This document shows, one piece after another, positions 39,201 through 49,517 of a stretch of DNA of 64,000 nucleotides. Where the stretch lies: the NCBI GenBank assembly GCA_947623455.1, contig OX392541.1, forward strand, positions 4,044,701-4,108,700. Reading direction: 5' to 3'. The translations under genes were made by a program, and so were the position numbers. The stretch's first letter is position 1. Every line of letters starts with the position of its first letter. The notes beneath the pieces are model-generated. The model ran no database searches. It saw nothing but the letters and a program-made list of their open reading frames with translations, and was not told the origin of the DNA. This stretch comes from Mimachlamys varia (taxonomy: Eukaryota; Mollusca; Bivalvia; Pectinida; Pectinidae).

Positions 39201-42200
39201 AGTCATTAGAGCACCCCGTCCCGGCCTGTTATGTTTGTAGAGCCATTAGAGAACCCCCTCCCGGCCTGTGAAGTTGGTAGTGTCACTAGAGAACCCCCTC
39301 CCGGCCTGTGATGTTTGTAGAGTCACTGGAGAACCCCCTCCCGGCCTGTGGTGTTTGTTGAATCATTAGAGAACCCCTCCCGGCCTGTGGTGTTTGTAAA
39401 GTCATTAGAAAACCCTCTCCCGGCCTGTGATGTTTGTAGAGTCATTAGAGAACCCCCTCCCGGCCTGTAGTGTTTGTAGAATCTTTAGAGAACCCCTCCC
39501 GGCCTGTGGTGTTTGTAGAGTCATTATATAGAGAACCCCTTCCCGGCCTGTGGTGTTTGTAGAGTCATTAGAAACCCTCTCCCGGCCTGTGGTGTTTGTA
39601 GAGTCATTAGAAACCCTCTCCCGGCCTGTGATGTTTGTAGAGTCATTAGAGAACCCCTCCCGGCCTGTGATGTTTGTAGAGTTATTAGAGAACCCCCTCC
39701 CGGCCTGTGGTGTTTGTAGAGACATTAGAAAACCCCCTCCCGGCCTGTGATGTTTGAAGAGTCATTAGAGAACCCCCTCCCGGCATGTGATGTTTGAAGA
39801 GTCATTAGAGAATCCCTCCCGGCATGTGATGTTTGAAGAGTCATTAGAGAACCCCCTCCCGGCCTGTGGTGCTTGTAGAGTCATTAGAGAACCCCCTCCC
39901 GGCCTGTGGTGCTTGTAGAGTCATTAGAGAATCCCTCCCGGCCTGTTGTGTTTGTAGAGACATTAGAGAATCCCTCCCGGCATGTGATGTTTGTAGAGTC
40001 ATTAGAGAACCCCCTCCCGGCCTGTGATGTTTGAAGAGTCATTAGAGAACCCCTCCCGGCCTGTGATGTTTGAAGAGTCATTAGAGAACCCCCTCCCGAC
40101 CTGTGGTGCTTGTAGAGTCATTAGAGAACCCCCTTCCGGCCGCCTGTGGTGCTTGTAGAATCATTAGAGAACCCCCTCCCGACCTGTGATGTTTGAAGAG
40201 TCATTAGAGAATCCCTCCCGGCATGTGATGTTTGAAGAGTTATTAGAGAACCCCCTCCCGGCCTGTGGTGTTTGTAGAATCATTAGAGAACCCCTCCCGG
40301 CCTGTTGTGTTTGTAGTGACATTAGAGAATCCCTCCCGGCATGTGATGTTTGTAGAGTCATTAGAGAACCCCCTCCCGGCCTGTGATGTTTGTAGAGTCA
40401 TTAGAGAACCCCCTCCCGGCCTGTGGTGCTTGTAGAGTCATTAGAAAACCCCCTCCCGGCCTGTGGTGTTTGTAGAATCATTAGAGAACCCCTCCCGGCC
40501 TGTTGTGTTTGTAGAGTCATTATATAGAGACCCGCTTCCCGGCCTGTGGTGTTTGTAGAGTCATTAGAAAACCCTCTCCCGGCCTGTGATGTTTGTAGAG
40601 TAATTAGAGAACCCCCTCCCGGACTGTGGTGTTTGTAGAGACATTAGAGAACCCCTTCCCGGCATGTGATGTTTGTAGAGTCATTAGAAAACCCTCTCCT
40701 GCCCTGTGATGTTTGTAGAGTCATTAGAGAACTCTCTCCCGGCCTGTGATGTTGGTAGAGTCATTAGAGAACCCCCTCCCGGCCTGTGGCGTTTGAAGAG
40801 TCATGAAGAGAAACTCCTCCCGGCGTGTGATGTTTGTAGAGACATTAAAGAACCCCCTCCCGGCCTGTGATGTTTTTAGAGTCATTGGAGACCCTCCCCC
40901 GGCCTGTGATGTTTGTAGAGTCATTAGAGAACCCCCTCCCGGCCTGTGATGTTTGTATAGTCATTAGAGAATCCCTCCCGGCATGTGATGTTTGAAGAGC
41001 CATTAAAGAACCCCCTCCCGGCCTGTGGTGCTTGTAGAGTCATTAGAAAACCCCCTCCCGGCCTGTGGTGTTTGTAGAATCATTAGAGAACCCCTCCCGG
41101 CCTGTTGTGTTTGTAGAGTCATTATATAGAGACCCCCTTCCCGGCCTGTGGTGTTTGTAGAGTCATTAGAAAACCCTCTCCCGGCCTGTGATGTTTGCAG
41201 AGTCATTAGAGAACCCCCTCCCGGCATGTGATGTTTGTAGAGTCATTAGATAACCCCCTCCTGGCCTGTGATGTTTGTAGAGTCATTAGAGAACCCTCTC
41301 CCGGCCTGTGGCGTTTGTAGAGTCATTAAGAGAACCCCCTCCCGGCCTGTGATGTTTGAAGAGTCATTAGAGAACCCTTCCCGGCCTGTGATGTTTGAAG
41401 AGTCATTAGAGAACCCCTTCCCGGCCTGTGGTGTTTGTAGAGTCATTAGAGAACCCCTTCCGGCCTGTGATGTTTGTAGAGTTATTAGAGAACCCCCTCC
41501 CGGCCTGTGGTGTTTGTAGAGACATTAGAGAACCCCCTCCCGGCCTGTGATGTTTGAAGAGTCATTAGAGAACCCCCTCCCGGCATGTGATGTTTGAAGA
41601 GTCATTAGAGAATCCCTCCCGGCATGTGATGTTTGAAGAGTCATTAGAGAACCCCCTCCCGGCCTGTGGTGCTTGTAGAGTCATTAGAGAACCCCCTCCC
41701 GGCCTGTGGTGCTTGTAGAGTCATTAGAGAATCCCTCCCGGCCTGTTGTGTTTGTAGAGACATTAGAGAATCCCTCCCGGCATGTGATGTTTGTAGAGTC
41801 ATTAGAGAACCCCCTCCCGGCCTGTGATGTTTGAAGAGTCATTAGAGAACCCCTCCCGGCCTGTGATGTTTGAAGAGTCATTAGAGAACCCCCTCCCGAC
41901 CTGTGGTGCTTGTAGAGTCATTAGAGAACCCCCTTCCGGCCGCCTGTGGTGCTTGTAGAGTCATTAGAGAACCCCCTCCCGGCCTGTGGTGCTTGTAGAG
42001 TCATTAGAGAATCCCTCCCGGCATGTGATGTTTGAAGAGTCATTAGAGAACCCCCTCCCGGCCTGTGGTGTTTGTAGAATCATTAGAGAACCCCTCCCGG
42101 CCTGTTGTGTTTGTAGAGACATTAGAGAATCCCTCCCGGCATGTGATGTTTGAAGAGTCATTAGAGAACCCCCTCCCGGCCTGTGGTGTTTGTAGAGTCA

Positions 42201-43650
42201 TTAGAGAACCCCCTCCCGGCCTGTGATGTTTGTAGAGACATTAGAGAACCCCCTCCCGGCCTGTTGTGTTTGTAGTGACATTAGAGAATCCCTCCCGGCA
42301 TGTGATGTTTGTAGAGTCATTAGAGAACCCCCTCCCGGCCTGTGATGTTTGTAGAGTCATTAGAGAACCCCCTCCCGGCCTGTGGTGCTTGTAGAGTCAT
42401 TAGAAAACCCCCTCCCGGCCTGTGGTGTTTGTAGAATCATTAGAGAACCCCTCCCGGCCTGTTGTGTTTGTAGAGTCATTATATAGAGACCCCCTTCCCG
42501 GCCTGTGGTGTTTGTAGAGTCATTAGAAAACCCTCTCCCGGCCTGTGATGTTTGTAGAGTAATTAGAGAACCCCCTCCCGGACTGTGGTGTTTGTAGAGA
42601 CATTAGAGAACCCCTTCCCGGCATGTGATGTTTGTAGAGTCATTAGAAAACCCTCTCCTGCCCTTTGATGTTTGTAGAGTCATTAGAGAACCCTCTCCCG
42701 GCCTGTGATGTTGGTAGAGTCATTAGAGAACCCCCTCCCGGCCTGTGGCGTTTGAAGAGTCATGAAGGGAAACTCCTCCCGGCGTGTGATGTTTGTAGAG
42801 ACATTAAAGAACCCCCTCCCGGCCTGTGATGTTTTTAGAGTCATTGGAGACCCTCCCCCGGCCTGTGATGTTTGTAGAGTCATTAAGAGAACCCTCTCCC
42901 GGCCTGTGATGTTTGTATAGTCATTAGAGAATCCCTCCCGGCATGTGATGTTTGAAGAGCCATTAAAGAACCCCCCCCCGGCCTGTGGTGCTTGTAGAGT
43001 CATTAGAAAACCCCCTCCCGGCCTGTGGTGTTTGTAGAATCATTAGAGAACCCCTCCCGGCCTGTTGTGTTTGTAGAGTCATTATATAGAGACCCCCTTC
43101 CCGGCCTGTGGTGTTTGTAGAGTCATTAGAAAACCCTCTCCCGGCCTGTGATGTTTGCAGAGTCATTAGAGAACCCCCTCCCGGCATGTGATGTTTGTAG
43201 AGTCATTAGATAACCCCCTCCTGGCCTGTGATGTTTGTAGAGTCATTAGAGAACCCTCTCCCGGCCTGTGGCGTTTGTAGAGTCATTAAGAGAACCCCCT
43301 CCCGGCCTGTGGCGTTTGTAGAGTCATTAAGAGAACCCCCTCCCGGCCTGTAATGTTTGTAGTGACATTAGAGAACCCCCTCCCGGCCTGTTGTGTGTGT
43401 AGAGCCATTAGAACCCCCCCCGGCCTCTGGTGTTTGTAGAGCCTTAAGAGAACCCCCTCCCGGCCTGTGGTGTTTGTAGAGTCATTAGAGAAAAATCCCT
43501 CCCGGCCTGTGGTGTTTGTAGAGTCACTAGAGAACTCCCTCCCGGTCTCTGGTATTTGTAGAGACATTCGAGAACCCCGTCCCGGCAAGTTGTGTTTGTA
43601 GAGTAATTAGAGCACCCCGTCCTGGCCTGTGATGTTTGTAGGTGTTCTTT
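15270..43650. repeat. 40-bp minisatellite array II, GC-rich, ~28.4 kb (about 700 units), inside intron 1
   Basis: The unit contains GAGAACCCCCTCCCGGCCTG then TGATGTTTGTAGAGTCATTA. The transcribed strand is C-rich and the other strand G-rich. Units vary in length by 1-3 nt (four or five C's, an extra CGC in CCGGCCGCCTG, a TATATAG insertion) and by recurrent point variants. Long blocks are duplicated nearly intact: a 520-bp shift near 15.5-16.5 kb, a 1,643-bp shift (21.87-22.3 to 23.5-24.2 kb), a 7,950 to 8,231-bp shift (about 16.6-21.5 to 24.6-29.7 kb), a ~3.9-kb shift (30.4-33.6 to 34.3-37.6 kb), and 1,800 to 1,960-bp shifts (39.9-41.2 to 41.7-43.2 kb). Many short frames of 60-106 codons on both strands come from the repeat and are not genes. 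Confidence 0.97.
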
Positions 43651-43692
43651 GTCAAGTCGAGTACCCCGATTGTCGAACAAACGTGCGGTCTA

Positions 43693-43986
43693 CTTGTTTA
43701 TCGGTTCGATGCCCACTGTGTAACTGTATGTTCACTTGTGTTTCTGTCCAGTGCCCGCCGTGTACATGTATGCTTACTTGTGTATCGGTCCAGTGCCCGC
43801 CGTGTACATGTATGCTTACTTGTGTATCGGTCCAGTGTCAGCTATGTACATGTATGTTTACTTGTGTATCGGTCCAGTGTCAGTTGTGTACATGTATGCT
43901 TACTTGTGTATCGGTCCAGTGTCAGCTTTGTACATGTATGTTTACTTGTGTATCTGTCGGGTGTCCGCTGAGTACCTGTACATCTT
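43693..43986. repeat. 42-bp minisatellite (7 units) in intron 1
   Basis: The unit contains CTTGTGTATCGGTCCAGTG followed by TGTACATGTATG. It repeats seven times, the first and last units being more diverged. The last unit (GAGTACCTGTACATCTTAC) grades into the 24-bp array. A paralogous array is at 51011-51344. Confidence 0.9.
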
Positions 43987-44214
43987 ACACAACACACTAG
44001 AATACATCTTACACAACACCCTAGAATACATCTTACACAACACCCTAGAATACATCTTACACAACACCCTAGAATACATCTTACACAACACACTAGAATA
44101 CATCTTACACAACACCCTAGAATACATCTTACACAACACCCTAGAATACATCTTACACAACACCCTAGAATACATCTTAAACAACATCCTAGAATACATC
44201 TCACACAACATCGC
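43979..44214. repeat. 24-bp minisatellite (about 10 units) in intron 1
   Basis: The unit is ACATCTTACACAACACCCTA then GAAT, repeated about ten times without length change and ending in ACACAACATCGCATC. It is the short counterpart of the ~86-unit array at 51339-53394. Confidence 0.93.
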
Positions 44215-44790
44215 ATCTAAAAAGTGCTCATCAAACAAATACGTATACTTTGTGATAAATTCAGTCCGCATATTACAATGGCATATTATAGTTCAATCAC
44301 TTTCAATGTTAAATGAAAATTACTTATTCAAAATATAACAAAGACCGGTATTTACTAAGTGAATAAATCGTTAGTAGTTAATGAACAATGATAAACGTGT
44401 GAAATTATTACGCTGAAAATAATCCAATTTTATTGACATTTTCCATTGGTAGAGGGACATTATCTTACTGCCAATATATTTGTGTAATCTATTGAATTAA
44501 GAACAAACTCAGCCAAAAGGCACATACTGTTTTTTGATAACTATATCATTCCAGGAACTTCCAGTACCAGTCTGACCTGAATTTGACACAAACACTAGAC
44601 GTTGTTATTCTCATGTTAATCTTGAGTGGTTTCCATCATGACAAAAATAATACAAAGGAATAAAAAAAATCACTCCTCTCTCCCCCACCCCCCTCCTCGC
44701 CACCTCAAACAGGAGTTTGTTTTTGAAGGCAACATATTTCAATCTTTTTTTGAAAGAATTTTATTATTTTATTTATTGAATCTGTTTCAG
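44215..44790 (+). other. Unique right part of intron 1 with 3' splice site
   Basis: Nearly identical to 53395-53972 before E4. It has a C-rich tract (CCCCCACCCCCCTCC) near 44,682-44,696 and ends with AATCTGTTTCAG|G at 44,779-44,791, the acceptor of E2. The same acceptor wording precedes every later exon. A decayed exon start lies within it at 44555-44602. Confidence 0.8.
44555..44602 (+). pseudogene. Decayed esterase exon start fused to intron sequence
   Basis: After TTCCAG the sequence GAACTTCCAGTACCAGTCTG then ACCTGAATTTGACACAAACA matches the first ~60 nt of E2-E8 with a 13-nt internal deletion. It then passes directly into CTTGAGTGGTTTCCATCATG, which matches the interior of introns 2, 4 and 6. 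The rest of an exon was therefore lost by deletion, leaving its acceptor end. If spliced in, it would be out of frame and soon reach a stop. Confidence 0.7.
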
Positions 44791-46404
44791 GAACCCAAAC
44801 ACGGGACTTCCAGTACCAGTCTGGCCTGAATTTGACGAAAACGCGAGACGATTTATCAACCTAGACACGGACATCACCACCGGAACTGATTTATTGGGAG
44901 ACCGGATACGATTCTGGACCGACGAAATACCTCGTATCATGTCAGAAACAGAAATACTGATTGATATTCCTATGGGACCAATTAAAGGAATTGTACAAAC
45001 TGTGAAAGGTTCAACTATCAACCAATTCCGAAAGATTCCGTTTGCTAAGGCGCCAACGGGTCCTTTGAGGTTCGCAAAACCTGTATCTATTTCGAATTGG
45101 ACTGGCACACTTGATGCTACACGTTTCGGACCTTCTTGTATTCAAACGATGGACCCAAGCATGGACACGGTTCTTCCCAACTCCGATATATCGGAAGATT
45201 GTCTCTTTTTGAATATTTATGTACCGAACGAAGTGTCAATGGCAGCCAATAAGTCGGTGATGGTTTGGATTCATGGTGGGGGCTTCACACAAGGTACAGG
45301 GATGACGTACGACGGAACATCACTAGCACTTCACGGTGACGTCATTGTGGTGACGCTGAACTACAGACTAGGTGTGTTTGGTTTCCTCAGTACAGGAGAT
45401 TCCAGCGCGAGGGGCAACTACGGACTCTGGGATCAGATAGAAGCTCTGAAATGGATTAAAAGAAACATCAAATATTTTGGTGGAAATCCAGATTCAATAA
45501 CGCTATTTGGTGAATCGGCCGGCGCATTCAGCATTTCGCACTTAGCTGTGATTCCTGGAAACAAGGGTCTTTTTCATCGAGTTATTATGCAAAGTGGATC
45601 ATTGAGTTCCTTCGGGTCCATCATGAAGGATCCCCTAACGAAGGCCCGAGCTTTTGGGAGCTTTCTTGGATGTACCAACCCTGATAATACCACGTCACTG
45701 CTTTCCTGTTTACGTGCAATCGATTCATCAGAATTACAGAGTGGGGCGGACGTAATCTATTCAGCGATTGCTTCACTAGGAGGAATATTTGAATTGTCGT
45801 TATCACCTGTGATAGACGGAGAATTGATTTCAAGTCATCCACTTTCTGTATTTCAAAATCAGTCCTCGGAACAGTTTGCATTCTATCAATCGCTTGACGT
45901 CATTTCCGGTTGCAATTCCGCCGAAGGATCAGTATTTCTATTTCTTTTCGAAATGTTTCCATATCTATCTTTACCTGCCGTCAATATTTCGGATGGAATT
46001 CCAAGTTGGACTTTCAAGTTGATTGCCCAAGCTGTGACCGAGGCATACTACAACAATGATACGAGGATTCTACAACATATATATAAAAAATATATGTCCA
46101 CCGACGAAGAAGAACAAGGTCGACGTGTAATGAATCTTTTGGGTGATATTACATTTTACATCCCCATGTGGGAATCCCTTCTCGTTCATGACAGAGGAGG
46201 AAACTCAATAGCCAACACATTCCAATATTTCTTTTCGAAGAAACCTCTAGTAGATGTGATTGGTGTTTTCCCAAAGTGGTTTAAAGGAGCAGGTCATGCT
46301 GCCGAGATCAATTTTCTTTTTGATAATTGGGGATATCTCCATGGTGACGACAAAGATCTGTCAATGGAAATGATGACTTATTGGACTAACTTTGCACATT
46401 ATGG
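44791..46404 (+). CDS. E2: tail of domain 1 plus esterase domain 2 (class B1)
   Basis: A 1,614-nt exon, exactly 538 codons, with phase 2 at both ends. The first ~50 codons (NPNTGLPVPVWPEF to WTDEIPRI) are the C-terminal strand/helix region of a type-B carboxylesterase and complete the domain begun in E1. A new domain follows without linker (MSETEILIDIPMGPIKG). It has EDCLFLN, oxyanion HGGG, nucleophile Ser in GESAG (TCG at 45515), Glu in SAEGS (45923) and His in GAGHAAE (46295). There is no internal signal peptide and no stop until after the donor GG|GTAGGT at 46405. Bases 45248-45510 are almost identical to E1, while flanking coding parts differ strongly. The His loop lacks the GDE of class A, so substrate preference may differ (inference). 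Confidence 0.88.
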
Positions 46405-46715
46405 GTAGGTTTTAAAACGTTATTTTATATTTTGCTCTTTTCAAAATCACAGCGCGCGCTGTTTTTAAGATTTAAAGCCATACCTAGTACACATGTACAA
46501 GTAGCTTTTTGTATTTGTCTGCAATTCGAATATTGCATACTCGTCGAATCAATATCATCTTCGACTATAGCGAGTAATGGGTTTGATTCTCCCAAATTAA
46601 TGATTTTAATTATCCCCTTTAACCGTTGTTTTTTCATGTAAATCTTGAGTGGTTTCCATAATGACAAATAATAATACAAAGAAACAGAGAAGAAACAAGA
46701 GTTTTGTAATTCCGC

Positions 46716-47160
46716 GATATCTTATGAAGGAATGATTGGATTTTGATGAAACTTGCTTGGATTGGCCCAACAGATCCTTTTAGGTTCGCAAAATCTGTAT
46801 CTGTTTCGAATTGGGGATATACAAATGGATTTCGTCCGTCGGAATCGCTTTCCGGGCAATATCTTTTGAAGGAATGATTGGATTTTTTATGAAACTTGCT
46901 TGGTAGACTTATAACCTGAACCCCTCGTTCAAGTTCGATCATCGGCATATTCTGCGCATATTTAATGAGGCTGCTGTGACCTGATTGGCTGATTGCTTTC
47001 CGCACGATATCTTTCGAAGGAATGATTGGATTTTGATGAAACTTTCTGTTTAGACTCATAAGCTGAACCCCTCGCTCAGGTGCAATCATCGGCCTTATTC
47101 CGTGTATATTTAATAAGGCTGCTGGGACCTGATTGGCTAATGGCTTTCCACATCATATCT
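46716..47160. repeat. ~145-bp tandem repeat (3 units) in intron 2
   Basis: The marker GAAGGAATGATTGGATTTT begins near 46,726, 46,868 and 47,016. Units 2 and 3 share CTGAACCCCTCG, ATTTAATGAGGCTGCTG (or the AATAAGG form) and GACCTGATTGGCT. Unit 1 instead carries a piece of esterase exon after GATGAAACTTGCTTGG. The same structure recurs in introns 4 and 6. Confidence 0.8.
46761..46815 (+). pseudogene. Esterase exon fragment in intron 2
   Basis: CCTTTTAGGTTCGCAAAATC and TGTATCTGTTTCGAATTGG match the coding stretch of neighbouring exons for GPLRFAKPVSISNW (for example 45,054-45,105) with several substitutions. It is about 55 bp long, has no splice sites of its own and lies inside a tandem-repeat unit. 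Confidence 0.75.
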
Positions 47161-47419
47161 TATTGAATTGTTACTAATTATATTAATTACTTTCACAGGA
47201 ACTTGCTGATTGAACATTTATATAAATGTTATGATTCTAAATGTTATATGTCATGTTGTTCATGTTTTTGTGAATGTTGCCCACTTGAATTTCACGTAAA
47301 ACAATATTTGCATGGGCGGGGGATCTTGACAACTTTGTCCTTGTTGTTGATGGCAACATATTTCAATCATTATTTGAAAGAATTTGATATATTTTTTTCA
47401 TTTATTGAACCTGTTTCAG

Positions 47420-49009
47420 GAACCCAAACACGGGACTTCCAGTACCAGTCTGGCCTGAATTTGACGAAAACGCGACAAGATTTATCAACCTAGACACGGA
47501 CATCACCACCGGAACTGATTTATTGGGAGACCGGATACGATTCTGGACCGACGAAATACCTCGTATCATGTCAGAAACAGAAATACTGATTGATATTCCT
47601 ATGGGACCAATTAAAGGAATTGTACAAACTGTGAAAGGTTCAACTATCAACCAATTCCGAAAGATTCCGTTTGCTAAGGCACCAACGGGTCCTTTGAGGT
47701 TCGCAAAACCTGTATCTATTTCGAATTGGACTGGCACACTTGATGCTACACGTTTCGGACCTTCTTGTATTCAAACGATGGACCCAAGCATGGACACGGT
47801 TCTTCCCAACTCCGATATATCGGAAGATTGTCTCTTTTTGAATATTTATGTACCGAACGAAGTGTCAATGACAGCCAATAAGTCGGTGATGGTTTGGATT
47901 CATGGTGGGGGTTTCACACAAGGTACAGGGATGACGTACGACGGAACATCACTAGCACTTCACGGTGACGTCATTGTGGTGACGCTGAACTACAGACTAG
48001 GTGTGTTTGGTTTCCTCAGTACAGGAGATTCCAGCGCGAGGGGCAACTACGGACACTGGGATCAGATAGAAGCTTTGAAATGGATTAAAACAAACATCAA
48101 ATATTTTGGTGGAAATCCAGATTCAATAACGCTATTTGGTGGATCGGCCGGTGCACTCAGCGTTTCCCTCTTAGCTATGATTCCTGAAAACAGGGGACTT
48201 TTTCACCGAGTTGTAACGCAAAGTGGATCTTTTGGTTCATATAAATCTATAACATCAGATTCGGGTACAAACGCACGAGTTTTGGGGGGTCTATTACAAT
48301 GTAGCAATAACCAAAGTACCGAATCGCTTGTTACCTGCTTTCGTGAAAAAGATGCTGTTGCTTTGAGTAACCCCTACGAATCGTCAGTTTCTCTCCCGAA
48401 AATCGGAAACACACTGTCATATGGCCCGGTCATCGACGGAGAAATGCTAACAAGTAATCCTTTCTCCCTTCTTCAAAATCAATCCTCTGAAGAATTCAAG
48501 TTTTACCGGTCGCTTGACATCATTTCCGGTTGCAACTCAGCCGAAGGATCTTTGTCTTTGGTCATCATTCCGAATCTGCCTTTTCCGGCCTTTAATATAT
48601 CTGAAGGAATTCCTAGCTGGATTCTCAAGCTGTTTGCTGAAGCGGCAACCGAGGACTTATACAGCAACGACACTAGGATTTTACCACATATCTACGACAA
48701 ATACATATCGACAGACATGGAAGAACAAGGACGACTTTTTTTGAATTATTTTGGTGACGTGAACTTTTATGTGCCCATGATGGAATCACTACTAGTTCAT
48801 GACCGAGGCAGAAATTCTAAAACAAATACATTTCAATATTTCTTCTCAAAATCTTCGGCAGTTGATTTTTTTATGGGTGTCCTGCCGAAATGGTTTGTTG
48901 GGGCTGGGCATGGAGATGAGGTACCGTACATTTTTAAATCTGGGCAAGGTCTTGATACTGTTCTTTCAGCACAAATGATGTCATACTGGACCAACTTTGC
49001 AAAATATGG
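47420..49009 (+). CDS. E3: tail of domain 2 plus chimeric esterase domain 3 (B-type 5' half, A-type 3' half)
   Basis: A 1,590-nt exon (530 codons), phase 2 at both ends. It starts with the ~50-codon tail that closes domain 2. The first part of domain 3 (MSETEILIDIPMGPIKG through GGGFTQGTGMTYD) matches class B1 exons almost base for base. From about NYGHWDQ onward it matches E1: GGSAG nucleophile Ser (48144), Glu in SAEGS (48543), His in GAGHGDE (48909), ending NFAKYG. The A-type donor GTAAGT at 49010 and the following ~500 nt of intron also match intron 1. The crossover lies within the ~260-bp tract shared by both classes. Catalytic residues are complete, so an active ester hydrolase domain is likely. 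Confidence 0.88.
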
Positions 49010-49517
49010 GTAAGTAAACTATTTGTCATATTTTGGTAAATAAAATGTATATTATTAGATAAGATATAGTCCTTTGTTTGACAGTACAACACACAACGAA
49101 AACAAGATACTTGATATAAGAGATGTACATATACAGATTAAAGGTTGTACATGCAGTTTAACAATGTCTTGTAAAACACTGGTGTCCAGAAGGACAACTT
49201 TTCTGTGTTTAAGCTAAATATTTCATTGGCACAGAGAAAAGCTGACGGACGGCTTATTTATATATATTATATGGTCTAGTAAGTAATATCGACAGTATGA
49301 TCCACTATATGTACTGGATCCTAACAAACAAATGTTCGTTGGATGCGTATTACTAGAAATAGATATATGATCGTGGAAGTAAAAGCGACAGTACGGACAA
49401 ATAAATTGTCAAATTGCCCGCACTGTCGCTATTACTTCCACGATCATATACACTGTATGCATAAAAATATATATATATATGGACAATGTTTGTTTAATAA
49501 ATGTAGGTGATAATATA
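49010..49517 (+). other. Unique left part of intron 3
   Basis: Near-identical copy of 14764-15269 after E1, starting GTAAGTAAACTATTTG. It includes the 34-bp hairpin. No gene is visible. Confidence 0.8.
49364..49450. repeat. 34-bp inverted repeat (hairpin) in intron 3
   Basis: Second copy of the hairpin at 15118-15204. Arms TATATGATCGTGGAAGTAAA..CAGTACGG and CCGCACTG..TTCCACGATCATATA surround a ~19-nt loop. The arms differ from copy 1 at a few positions. Confidence 0.78.

Larger units (their letters stand above)
46405..47419 (+). other. Intron 2
   Basis: GTAGGT..CAG intron of 1,015 nt, copied as introns 4 and 6. It holds a 12-bp palindrome CAGCGCGCGCTG at 46450-46461 and a ~145-bp unit repeated three times from 46,726. 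A short esterase exon relic sits in the first unit. No other gene is visible. Confidence 0.85.

Noticed and set aside
15517..43680. Dozens of 60-106-codon frames on both strands within the 40-bp array, with protein patterns such as MTLQTSQAGRG
   Set aside because: They follow the 40-bp repeat, whose length is not a multiple of three, so each frame comes round every 120 bp. They lack any non-repeat sequence, and the same patterns recur wherever the unit recurs.
43736..44338. 200-codon plus-strand frame joining the 42-bp and 24-bp arrays
   Set aside because: Both repeat lengths are multiples of three, so the frame stays open. The paralogous array in intron 3 has single-base losses that break it.
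44773..45108. Antisense 111-codon frames (and 86-codon ones) repeated opposite each esterase exon
   Set aside because: They are shadows of the highly similar esterase exons. Each recurs only because the sense exon is duplicated.
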